A stretch of DNA of 64,000 bases. Origin: CAYOPZ01 sp964406005 (GTDB lineage Bacteria; Bacteroidota; Bacteroidia; Bacteroidales; SM23-62). The notes under the pieces were generated by a model. It did not search any database, had not been told where the DNA came from, and saw only the letters and a program-made list of their open reading frames with translations. Positions 17,917-26,036 of this stretch are shown here, one piece after another (the stretch's first letter is position 1; each line of letters starts with the position of its first letter). Location of the stretch: NCBI GenBank assembly GCA_964406005.1, contig CAYOPZ010000003.1, positions 106,761-170,760 of the forward strand. The letters are read 5' to 3'. Both the position numbers and the translations under genes were made by a program.

Positions 17917-20900
17917 CCGGCGGAATCCCGGGAGGAAGGCTGAAAATACTTAAGCAGTATGGATTTAAGTTCAGCGGTATTGATGGGTTTTGAGATGTAG
18001 TCATTGCACCCGCAATTCATGGCCTCTTCCCTGTCTGTCTCGCGGGCATAGGCGGTTTGGGCGATAACAGGCAGGTCGGGGTATTTTTCCCGTATCCTTG
18101 AAGTGGTCTCCATTCCGTTCATTTCCGGCATCCTGATGTCCATCATAATCAGGTCGTAATTTGATTCCGAAAGATTTGCCAGGGCCTGCACACCGTTGCG
18201 GGCCCTGGTGACCGCAGTATGGTATTGTTTAAGCAGGGTTTCGAGCAAAAGGTAGCTGGCCTCGTCATCTTCCACGATCAGGACCTTCTTCCCTTTCATG
18301 TCCGGTTCGGCCTGTTTGCTGTCTTTTTCATGCTTTGCTTCTTTCCCGTCCTGTTCCCCGGGTAGGATATATTTTAAGGCAAAGGAGAATTCCGATCCCT
18401 TGTTTTCCCCGGAAATGACTGATAATTCTCCTCCCATTTTTTGAACCAGGCTGAGTGAAATGGTAAGACCCAGGCCCGTACCTCCGCTTTGCCTGGTATG
18501 GGAATCATCGATTTGCCGGAATCGGTCAAAAATGATCTTCTGTTTTTCCCTGGGAATCCCGATTCCCGAATCCTTGACATAAAAACGGACCGTATGGTCT
18601 TTCTGCAATTCGAATCCCATTTCGATATATCCTTCCGGAGTGAATTTTATGGCGTTCTGGATCAGGTTGACAAATACCTGTTTCAACCTGGATGGATCTG
18701 TATTGACGATAACCGCTTTACCCCTGTCGGGAAGACTTAACCGGAACTGGAGATTCGATCTGCTTGTGAACTGGACATCCTGTTCGTATTCATTGTAAAT
18801 TTTCCGGATGAATTCATATATCATAACGGGTTCCGTCCTGACGGACAGGTCGCCCGCTTCAATGCGTGATACGTCTATGATATCTGATATAATCTTCAGC
18901 AGATCCTTTCCCTTTGTATCGATGATGTCGATATAATAAGCCTGTTTTTCCCGACTGATGGCAGGATCCTTGAGCAGGGAGGAAAATCCGAGGATCGCAT
19001 TCATGGGAGTACGGATCTCGTGGGACATATTTGCCAGGAATGCGGATTTGAGGCGATCTGATTCCTCGGCCGTCTCCTTGGCTTTCTTGAGTTCCTCTTC
19101 GTATGTCTTTCTTCCCGTAATATCCTCCAGAATTACAACATAGTGTGTGACCCGGCTCGCTTCATCAATCACCGGTGATATGTTGTAGGAAAGCCATAAC
19201 CGTTCTCCTGTGCGGAGGGTGTATTCCGACTCGTCCCTGAAGGTCCTGCCTGCCCGGATGGTTTTCAACAGTTTCCTGTTTTCCGATATCCAGATTTGTC
19301 CCCTGGTAATTATATCCGGTGTAGCACCGATCACTTCTTCCGGTTTCATTCCGGATAATTCCGTGAAGCTGTTGTTTACGTAAAGTATCCTCAGATCAGT
19401 ATCCGTAATGATCACGGGAACAGGACTCTGCTCCAGAGCCGTGGAAAGCTGGCGGATCTTGATCTCGGCTTTTTTGCGGTGGGATATGTCAACTACGGAC
19501 CCGACAATACTCCGGGGATTGCCATCCTTGCCGTAGATGAGACGAGATGAAAGACTCGCAGGGATGGGAGAACCATCCTTGTCCTTGAAGTCGAACTCGA
19601 AATCCGACACATAGCCTTTTTCATGCAATTCCTTCAAGAGCGGCTCCCTCACTTCGGGCTTGTGGTAGAAAATGGTCATAGGCTGACCGATAATTTCGTC
19701 CCGTCTGTACTTGGTAAAGTGTTCAACCGAAGGGGTTACGTTGATCAGTTTTCCGTCGAGGCTGGCCTCAAAGAATACATCCAGAACGTTGTCGAAAATC
19801 TTCCTGAATTCCTGTTCGCTTTTCCGGATGGTATTTTCTGCCTGTTTACGGTTTGAAATGTCGTGTGCGAAAGCAACCAGGATTTCCTTTCCCTCGAAAT
19901 CCAGCAAATTGGCAGTTATTTCAACGGGGAAAATATCCCCGTTCTTTTTTTTATGGACAGACTCGAACCTTTCGCTGCGCTTTGATTTCAGTCTTTTCCA
20001 CTGACGGTTCAGCCTTTCCTGATCATAATTGGAATCGAAATCATATACATGCATGGACAGCAATTCCTCGCGCGTATAGCCAAGCGCATCACATGCACCT
20101 CTGTTGACCTCGAAAAGTCTGTATTCCGGGGTGATCCAGAAAACGCCGTCGGTGTACCGCTCAAGCGAAAACCGGGCAAGCCTTAACTTCCGGTATATAT
20201 CCTTTCTCCTGTTTGCACTTAACAGAACCGTAGAAATGTATTGCAGCAAGTGGCTGAACTGTTTTGGCCAGTCGTATTCCTGACCGTATTCACCTGCAAA
20301 ATTCAATGTGGCCGCAATCGTATCTTCTGAAATGATCGGCAGGATGTAGAGTGGGAAAAATTCACCGGTTTTATAGAACTCCCTTTCAATCCCGGCATAT
20401 CCGGGGAGATCCGAAGGCCGGCAGATCACATAATCCTGAGACCGGTCAAGCACGGAAGCCGGGAAGCAGTATTCTTTGGCAGGGGTGTCCGCATTATCTC
20501 CGGGTCGCTTATGAGACGGATCGGAAAACCACTCATGAGAAAGGCATAATCGTTTCCGGTCTTCGGAGACCAGAAACAATCCCGCCCATTTTGCACCTAT
20601 GTGGGCTGCCACTGCCGCCAGGGCATTCCCGATACCTCGATGAACCTGTTCTTCGGGCATGATTAAAATACGGCTTGAGATGCGTGAGACCAACTGGTCA
20701 AACCGGCGGTAGAGCTCATTGTAGTGGTCCTGGCTTTTTTTCTTGCTGATATCGCGGAAGACAGCTTGTATGGCAAAGGATTTATCCTTCCGTTTCAGCA
20801 GGCTGGCATTGATCTCTACCCAGATTTTTTCCCCGTCTTTTCTTGTTGCCTCGATCTCCAGGGGATCCGGTTCCTTCCTGCCTTTCAGCATGCTGAACAA

Positions 20901-21122
20901 TGCGGAAACCTTTTCCGTCTGATCCTTGTTCAGGAAAGGCATTTCAGTCAGCCTGAGACCGCAGAGTTCTTCAGATCTGTAACCGAAAATTTTATGGTTG
21001 GCGGGATTGCAATAGCCCAGTGTTCCGTCGGGATGAAAGATGGCAATACCATCCTTTGAATGTAAAAGATATGCTTCGATGACATCTGACGGAAGGATTG
21101 GATCTGTTTTTTTTGCAGGCAT
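17892..21122 (-). CDS. Multi-PAS/GAF hybrid histidine kinase
   Basis: A 1076-residue cytoplasmic sensor kinase without membrane segments. Domains in order: PAS (about 12-130), a GAF-like region (about 145-320), three further PAS domains (about 325-435, 440-560 and 565-690), a coiled linker, HisKA (FLANMSHEIRTPMNAILGF), HATPase (NLIQNAIKFT, DSGIGIPREKQ, GGTGLGL) and a C-terminal receiver (VLIVEDDEAS, LIMMDIRMPEMNG, ISKPI). All catalytic residues are present. PAS/GAF stacks sense small molecules, redox state or ligands, but nothing here identifies which. No dedicated output gene is adjacent; it faces the cyclase-HD gene. Confidence 0.93.
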   Translation of the reverse strand: MPAKKTDPILPSDVIEAYLLHSKDGIAIFHPDGTLGYCNPANHKIFGYRSEELCGLRLTEMPFLNKDQTEKVSALFSMLKGRKEPDPLEIEATRKDGEKIWVEINASLLKRKDKSFAIQAVFRDISKKKSQDHYNELYRRFDQLVSRISSRILIMPEEQVHRGIGNALAAVAAHIGAKWAGLFLVSEDRKRLCLSHEWFSDPSHKRPGDNADTPAKEYCFPASVLDRSQDYVICRPSDLPGYAGIEREFYKTGEFFPLYILPIISEDTIAATLNFAGEYGQEYDWPKQFSHLLQYISTVLLSANRRKDIYRKLRLARFSLERYTDGVFWITPEYRLFEVNRGACDALGYTREELLSMHVYDFDSNYDQERLNRQWKRLKSKRSERFESVHKKKNGDIFPVEITANLLDFEGKEILVAFAHDISNRKQAENTIRKSEQEFRKIFDNVLDVFFEASLDGKLINVTPSVEHFTKYRRDEIIGQPMTIFYHKPEVREPLLKELHEKGYVSDFEFDFKDKDGSPIPASLSSRLIYGKDGNPRSIVGSVVDISHRKKAEIKIRQLSTALEQSPVPVIITDTDLRILYVNNSFTELSGMKPEEVIGATPDIITRGQIWISENRKLLKTIRAGRTFRDESEYTLRTGERLWLSYNISPVIDEASRVTHYVVILEDITGRKTYEEELKKAKETAEESDRLKSAFLANMSHEIRTPMNAILGFSSLLKDPAISREKQAYYIDIIDTKGKDLLKIISDIIDVSRIEAGDLSVRTEPVMIYEFIRKIYNEYEQDVQFTSRSNLQFRLSLPDRGKAVIVNTDPSRLKQVFVNLIQNAIKFTPEGYIEMGFELQKDHTVRFYVKDSGIGIPREKQKIIFDRFRQIDDSHTRQSGGTGLGLTISLSLVQKMGGELSVISGENKGSEFSFALKYILPGEQDGKEAKHEKDSKQAEPDMKGKKVLIVEDDEASYLLLETLLKQYHTAVTRARNGVQALANLSESNYDLIMMDIRMPEMNGMETTSRIREKYPDLPVIAQTAYARETDREEAMNCGCNDYISKPINTAELKSILLKYFQPSSRDSAGQSPTISF

Positions 21123-21168
21123 ATAATTACATTGATTACTCTCTGAAAATTAGCATAATATCAGCCCG

Positions 21169-21669
21169 TCATCGACCGGATGAGGGTTTCGAATAATCCG
21201 ACTCTTCCCTGAGTTCTTTCACCCTGTGTTGTTTTTCCTCCGTTGTCAGTCCCAGGCAGTTTACCAGGATCACAACAAATGAAGCGACGCCGGAAATGGC
21301 AAGCAGGATGACCAGCAGTTTCCCGTAAGGCACCAGGTAATATATGGCTACTATGATGATTGCAGCCCAGACACCTGCGCACCAGGGGCATGTTATGATT
21401 TCCCGGACAACATAAAAGATCAGGTACCTGGCACGGGCCTTGACAAAATCCCTGAACAGCTTGAAGATAGCATCAAATACAAGAAGTCGCGTCAGGCGGT
21501 ATGTGGCAAGTATCATCAGGGTCATATCCCTGAATTTGATGTCCTCGGCTCCGATATCACAAAGGCTCAGAGCATAACCCAGTGCAATGAAACAGATTAT
21601 ATAGAACAGGGCGGCAAGGAAATTCCATGATTTCTGCCTTTTGTTTGGTGTATGGGATGATTGTGCCAT
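21169..21669 (-). CDS. DUF1360-family small membrane protein
   Basis: A 166-residue protein with a hydrophilic N-terminus, about three membrane segments (near 16-36, 105-125 and 126-146) and a charged C-terminus. The motif TCPWCAGVW with the preceding TYRLTRLLVFD is the hallmark of the DUF1360 family, found widely in bacteria without known function. The two cysteines in CPWC could bind metal or form a disulfide. It sits between the multi-PAS kinase and a YdeI-type gene on the same strand. Confidence 0.8.
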   Translation of the reverse strand: MAQSSHTPNKRQKSWNFLAALFYIICFIALGYALSLCDIGAEDIKFRDMTLMILATYRLTRLLVFDAIFKLFRDFVKARARYLIFYVVREIITCPWCAGVWAAIIIVAIYYLVPYGKLLVILLAISGVASFVVILVNCLGLTTEEKQHRVKELREESDYSKPSSGR

Positions 21670-21747
21670 ATATGCGGCGTAGATTTCCGACCTGAATTTA
21701 GTAAAAATGCCCGAACTTCCAACAGGTTCGTTTCCGTATCCGGAGGA

Positions 21748-22323
21748 TCATTTCATGCCCAGCGGTTTGCCTTTTTCGAGCAATGACAGGATTTCATCCA
21801 TCCTGCGCTGTCTTGTTTCCGGCTTTTTTGCATCCAGGAGCCAGCGCAGGTAATTCCGCTTGTGCGAGGGGGGTAATTTTGTGAAATATCCGTATGCTTC
21901 AGGATTCTTTTTCAGGAGGCCCAGAAGATCCGGGGGAATTTCCGGAATGCTTTTATCGGGTTTCTCATCCGCGTCGGGAAGCATGCCGTGCTGTTTTGCA
22001 TACAGGTATGGCTCAAGGCCCTTCCGGTTTACTTTCTTATCTCTGATGAGTCTTTCCATCCGTTTGACATTCAGAGCAGACCAGGTGCTTTTCAGGTTCC
22101 TTGGTGTGAATTTCTGCATATACCTCTCCTCATCGATCTTCTTGACCGTACTGTCGATCCACCCGAAACAGAGTGCTTCTTCCACAGCCTCATGATAGGG
22201 AACAGAGGGTTTCCCGGTATGTTTCTTATAGTAGATCAGCCAGATTCCGGGTTTAGAATCATGGTTCTTCTTAAGCCATTCCCGCCATTCTTCACGGGTT
22301 CCGGGGTAAAAGGAGTTTTGCAT
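21748..22323 (-). CDS. YdeI/OmpD-associated family protein
   Basis: A 191-residue soluble protein. The N-terminus (REEWREWLKKNHDSKPGIWL, then YHEAVEEALCFGWIDS) and the C-terminal helix (RNYLRWLLDAKKPETRQRR) are typical of the YdeI/OmpD-associated family. Members have been linked to resistance to antimicrobial peptides in enterobacteria, but the molecular function is not established. Single gene with an ATG at 22323. Confidence 0.85.
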   Translation of the reverse strand: MQNSFYPGTREEWREWLKKNHDSKPGIWLIYYKKHTGKPSVPYHEAVEEALCFGWIDSTVKKIDEERYMQKFTPRNLKSTWSALNVKRMERLIRDKKVNRKGLEPYLYAKQHGMLPDADEKPDKSIPEIPPDLLGLLKKNPEAYGYFTKLPPSHKRNYLRWLLDAKKPETRQRRMDEILSLLEKGKPLGMK

Positions 22324-22363
22324 AAAAACTGAAATTAAAACATTTCGTTAAAATGTAAAAACG

Positions 22364-22371
22364 TAATTTTG
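22364..22371 (+). promoter_or_regulatory. Candidate promoter -7 box
   Basis: TAATTTTG matches TAnnTTTG; TTTCG 16 bases upstream is a possible -33 element. It precedes the membrane-protein gene at 22456 by about 85 bases and overlaps a TAAAAACGTA motif. Confidence 0.4.
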
Positions 22372-22455
22372 TAAGACATGGCGTGCATTACACAGGCAGC
22401 CTGAGCCTGCCCGGAGCCTCGCAGCAAAGGATTGCCGGGATAAAACGCAGGCATT

Positions 22456-23091
22456 ATGTCCATTATAGAAAGAATACACAAACCGGTATGGGACCTGACC
22501 GGGGCGGGAAAGCTGAACAGGCAGATCTCATGGCTGGCCGCAATGAATCTTTCCACACTGGCCGTCGGCGTGTTTGCATACGGGGACAGGTTTACTTTCT
22601 GGGAGCATGCTTTCAGCCACCTGGGAGGCATTCATACCATTTCCGGGAATCCAAACCTGCTTTCATGCCTTTTGTTTTCAACCGGAATGATTTCCTGCGG
22701 CATTCTTTGCCTGTACATGGGATCTGTTCAGGACAGATTGTTTAAATACCTTTTTCGTATCTGCGGGGTGGGATACTTCGTAATGCTTACGCCGTGGGAC
22801 ATTAACAATACGGTTCATGCGGCCGGCGCCGCTGTGGTGTTCGGAACGCTCTGGTTCTTTACGGTTGTCGTACTCAGGGATCTGTACAAACGGATCAAAA
22901 AGGCCAGGTGGCGGTTGTACCAGCTTCTTCTGCAGGGAACGGTTTTACCGTATGCCTTCCTGTATGCAATCGATTCACCCCTCAAACAGGGGTTCCAGAA
23001 ATTTGCCGTGCTCGGTCTGATCCTGGCATTAAAACTCTCCGCAGCGGAATATGCAGGAGTTCTTAAAGAAAGCAGCAGTCAACCTGCCTGA
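22456..23091 (+). CDS. Integral membrane protein of unknown function (DUF998-like)
   Basis: A 211-residue protein with about six hydrophobic segments (near residues 28-48, 68-90, 95-115, 120-142, 155-175 and 178-195). Features such as SHLGG after the first segment and PWDINNTVHAAGA resemble small polytopic families of the DUF998 type, but the match is not certain. No catalytic motif is evident. It stands alone between divergent and following genes. Confidence 0.65.
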   Translation: MSIIERIHKPVWDLTGAGKLNRQISWLAAMNLSTLAVGVFAYGDRFTFWEHAFSHLGGIHTISGNPNLLSCLLFSTGMISCGILCLYMGSVQDRLFKYLFRICGVGYFVMLTPWDINNTVHAAGAAVVFGTLWFFTVVVLRDLYKRIKKARWRLYQLLLQGTVLPYAFLYAIDSPLKQGFQKFAVLGLILALKLSAAEYAGVLKESSSQPA

Positions 23092-23247
23092 TGAGGTTTT
23101 TGCCGCCGGGGCAGCCATTATTTTTAATGATTCTAAATAATGCAATTCCGGTTAAAAAAAGACAAATTACCAGCTACCTTTTGCCCCTAACCCGATTAAA
23201 CAACAGAAGATCATCATCGGGCGAAAGAAATACCGGAAAAAACTGCC

Positions 23248-24642
23248 ATGAAAACGGACAACAGAATCATCTGGTGGGGGATTGCAGTGGCAATCCTTTT
23301 TTACCTGGCGGCTTCCCTGGCAGGATCCCTACTGTCCGCAGGGACCGGCTTCGTTGATTCCGTTATGTTGAAAGTGCCCGGAGCCGAGGTGTTCACCCGG
23401 CTGGCCGCAGTCATGGCAATTGTCATCGTTTCGGTCGTCTGTTCGCTGCGGATACAAACAGGTACGGACCGTGATCAGAAAAGCGCACTTCGGACCGGTC
23501 GGGCAGCTTCCTCGGTAAGTTCGAACCCGGCACTTCTTTCCGCCATTCTGAATCAGTTCAAGTTACAAATGATTGCGATTGCCGGATTTGCTGACCTGTT
23601 GAACAGTACGGATCTCGATGAAACTGCCAGGAGCCTTTACTCCAAGTATATTTATCATAACAGCAAACCCTTGTTATTGCTTCTGGAAAACCTTACAGAC
23701 CTTTATGCCATTGAAACCGGGCAGATCACGCTGAAACATGAGGAATGTCCGGTAAACGGGATCTTCGGGGAAGTCTTTTCCGATTTTACCCAGAGGAGAA
23801 TCCCCGATCTGCAGGATAAGGATCCGCCGGAGTTGCTGAGAAGCGGGCATAAGGAAGAGCTTGTTATCTTTTCCGATAACAGGAGGCTTAAGCAGGTACT
23901 TTCGAATCTCCTGACAAACTCATATCAGTTTTCCCGCCTTCCCGGGATTGAAATAGGCTATTCCGTCAAATCGAAGTTCCTGGAATTCCAAATCACGGAC
24001 AACGTTCAGAGCCTTCGGGTTGATCATCTTGATGTGATCTTTGAAAATTACAATAAAAATACTTCCATTCGGAACCAGTCGCTGATTGTGGCCGCCATCC
24101 GGCTGAGAATAGCCCAGGGTATTGTATCTGCTTTCGGGGGCCAGATATGGACGAAAACAACACCCGGGGAGCCCTCCGCCACCTGTTTCACAATACCCTT
24201 TGAAGAAGTTGTCAAACCTGTCGAGATTGAGGAAGAACCTGATATGAAAGCAGAAACCCCGGTATGGGATCAGTATAATATGCTTATTACCGAAGACATT
24301 AAGACCAATTATATATACCTGGCCGAGCTGTTGAAACCCACAAAGATTAATATCACCTGGGCCAAAAACGGGAGGGAGGCCGTTGAAATGGTTCGTAAAA
24401 GTACGGGTTTTGATGTGATACTGATGGATGTCCTGATGCCTGAAATGGACGGGTTTGAAGCCGCCGCGCTGATCAGGAAAACCGACAAAAAGGTTCCGAT
24501 TGTTGTACAGACAGCCTATTCTCTGGAAAATGAGCCCGCGGAGACAATCTCAAACTTTGATGACTTTCTTACGAAACCCATATGGTCCAACGACCTGATC
24601 CGGACACTGTCAAAACATCTCGGGAGAAAATCCGCTCAGTGA
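23248..24642 (+). CDS. Degenerate hybrid histidine kinase (pseudokinase) with intact receiver
   Basis: A 464-residue paralogue of the kinase at 11755-13140: two N-terminal membrane segments (about 8-30 and 50-68), HisKA-like helices, a HATPase-like fold and a receiver. In HisKA the phosphoacceptor His is Asn102 and the following T-P is lost (LNQFKLQMIAIAGF against MSHQLMTPLNAIMGF). In the ATPase domain the N box Asn is kept (NLLTNSYQF) but the glycine-rich G1 box is replaced (DNVQSLRVDHL). The receiver keeps D394 (ILMDVLMPEMDG) and K443 (LTKP). It cannot autophosphorylate in the usual way, so it probably acts as a receiver or scaffold fed by another kinase. Confidence 0.85.
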   Translation: MKTDNRIIWWGIAVAILFYLAASLAGSLLSAGTGFVDSVMLKVPGAEVFTRLAAVMAIVIVSVVCSLRIQTGTDRDQKSALRTGRAASSVSSNPALLSAILNQFKLQMIAIAGFADLLNSTDLDETARSLYSKYIYHNSKPLLLLLENLTDLYAIETGQITLKHEECPVNGIFGEVFSDFTQRRIPDLQDKDPPELLRSGHKEELVIFSDNRRLKQVLSNLLTNSYQFSRLPGIEIGYSVKSKFLEFQITDNVQSLRVDHLDVIFENYNKNTSIRNQSLIVAAIRLRIAQGIVSAFGGQIWTKTTPGEPSATCFTIPFEEVVKPVEIEEEPDMKAETPVWDQYNMLITEDIKTNYIYLAELLKPTKINITWAKNGREAVEMVRKSTGFDVILMDVLMPEMDGFEAAALIRKTDKKVPIVVQTAYSLENEPAETISNFDDFLTKPIWSNDLIRTLSKHLGRKSAQ

Positions 24643-26036
24643 GCTTTTGCATTGATCCTGTATTTTTTAAGCAGGGAATGAAAATTTGTCCGCTGCATTC
24701 CGATGTTCCTTGCCGCCCTGCTGACATTCCCGCCTGCATCTTTCAAGGCAGTGACAAGAAAGTCCCTTTCAATTTGCGTTATGACTTCATTTTTTAATTG
24801 CTGCTTGTAGGTTTTGAATTCCTCCCAGGTTGCGGGTGCATCATTTTCTTCCCGTTGAATTCCTGATTTCCTTATTTCTTCCGGCAAATGCTTCACTTCA
24901 ATCACCTCGGCATCACAGAGTATTGCCACCCGTTCCACAAGGTTTTTCAGTTCCCTGACATTTCCGGGCCAGGAATATCTTTCGAGGATACTGATTGCTT
25001 CAGGAGAGAAAAAACCGGCACGGATTTCGCCGTTTCTTTTAACAATGTCCAGAAATATGTTGGCCAGCCTTAGAATATCATCGCTTCGCTCACGCAGCGG
25101 GGGAAGTTTAATGGGTACGACTTCCAGCCTGTAGTAAAGATCGTTGCGGAATTCACCGGCTTCGACCAATTTTGCCAGATCCCGGTTCGAGGCGGCAACC
25201 AGTCTGATGTTGATGTCCCTTTCCACCGTGTCACCGACTCTTCTCAGCTTCCTTGTTTCAAGTACCCTGAGCAATTTGCTCTGTATTTCAAGGCCGATAT
25301 TGGATACCTCGTCCAGAAACAGGGTCCCGTTACTGGCAATTTCGAACAGGCCCTGCTTGGTCGAGACGGCCCCGGAATAGGAACCTTTTACATGACCGAA
25401 AAGTTCACTCTCGAGGAGTGTCGGCGTCAATGCACCGCAGTCGCATGCGATGAAAGGCTGATCCTTTCGCAGGCTTGTCCTGTGTATGGCATGAGCGACA
25501 ATTTCCTTCCCCGTGCCGCTTTCGCCGGTGATCAGAACATTGCAGTCCGTGGGAGCAACCCGTTTGATGAGGGTGAAAACCTTCTGCATGGCCTTGCTCT
25601 CGCCAACGATGCCCATAAAACCTTCTTTCAGGTTGAGCTCCTTCTTAAGGGCGATGTTTTCTTTTCTGAGATCCAGATGCTGGAATACCCTGTTTATGTT
25701 GATGATCAGTTCATCCGGTGAAAATGGCTTGCTGATATAGTCTGTCGCACCCAGTTTCATGGCCTCCACAGCAGTTTGAACAGTGGCATATCCGGTTATA
25801 ATGATCACTTCGGATTGAATCCCCTTTGATTTGACGGTCCTGAGAATATCCATCCCTTCAATTTCCGGCAGCAGGAGGTCCAAGAGAATGAGATCGTATT
25901 CCCCTGACAGAGCCTCTTTCAGGCCGGTTCTTGCGTTCTGATGGAAGGTTACCTCGAAATTTTCTTTTTCAAGCACCCGTTTGCAGCTGGTGCCGATGGC
26001 AGGCTCATCATCTATGATCAATATCCTCTTACTCAT
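24636..26036 (-). CDS. NtrC-family sigma-54-dependent response regulator
   Basis: A 466-residue activator: receiver (ILIIDDEPAIG, LILLDLLLPEIEG, ISKPFSPDEL), AAA+ domain (Walker A GESGTGKE, Walker B GTLFLDEV, arginine-finger region FRNDLYYRLEVVPIKLPPLRER) and a C-terminal Fis-type helix-turn-helix (NVSRAARNIGMQRTNFHSLL). The sigma-54-contacting loop reads GSYSGA rather than GAFTGA; the aromatic residue and a hydroxyl residue are kept. ATG 26036 is chosen over an upstream TTG; it overlaps the kinase stop by 8 bases, so the two are translationally coupled. Likely targets are the sigma-54-type promoters at 28139 and 34711. Confidence 0.93.
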   Translation of the reverse strand: MSKRILIIDDEPAIGTSCKRVLEKENFEVTFHQNARTGLKEALSGEYDLILLDLLLPEIEGMDILRTVKSKGIQSEVIIITGYATVQTAVEAMKLGATDYISKPFSPDELIININRVFQHLDLRKENIALKKELNLKEGFMGIVGESKAMQKVFTLIKRVAPTDCNVLITGESGTGKEIVAHAIHRTSLRKDQPFIACDCGALTPTLLESELFGHVKGSYSGAVSTKQGLFEIASNGTLFLDEVSNIGLEIQSKLLRVLETRKLRRVGDTVERDINIRLVAASNRDLAKLVEAGEFRNDLYYRLEVVPIKLPPLRERSDDILRLANIFLDIVKRNGEIRAGFFSPEAISILERYSWPGNVRELKNLVERVAILCDAEVIEVKHLPEEIRKSGIQREENDAPATWEEFKTYKQQLKNEVITQIERDFLVTALKDAGGNVSRAARNIGMQRTNFHSLLKKYRINAKAH

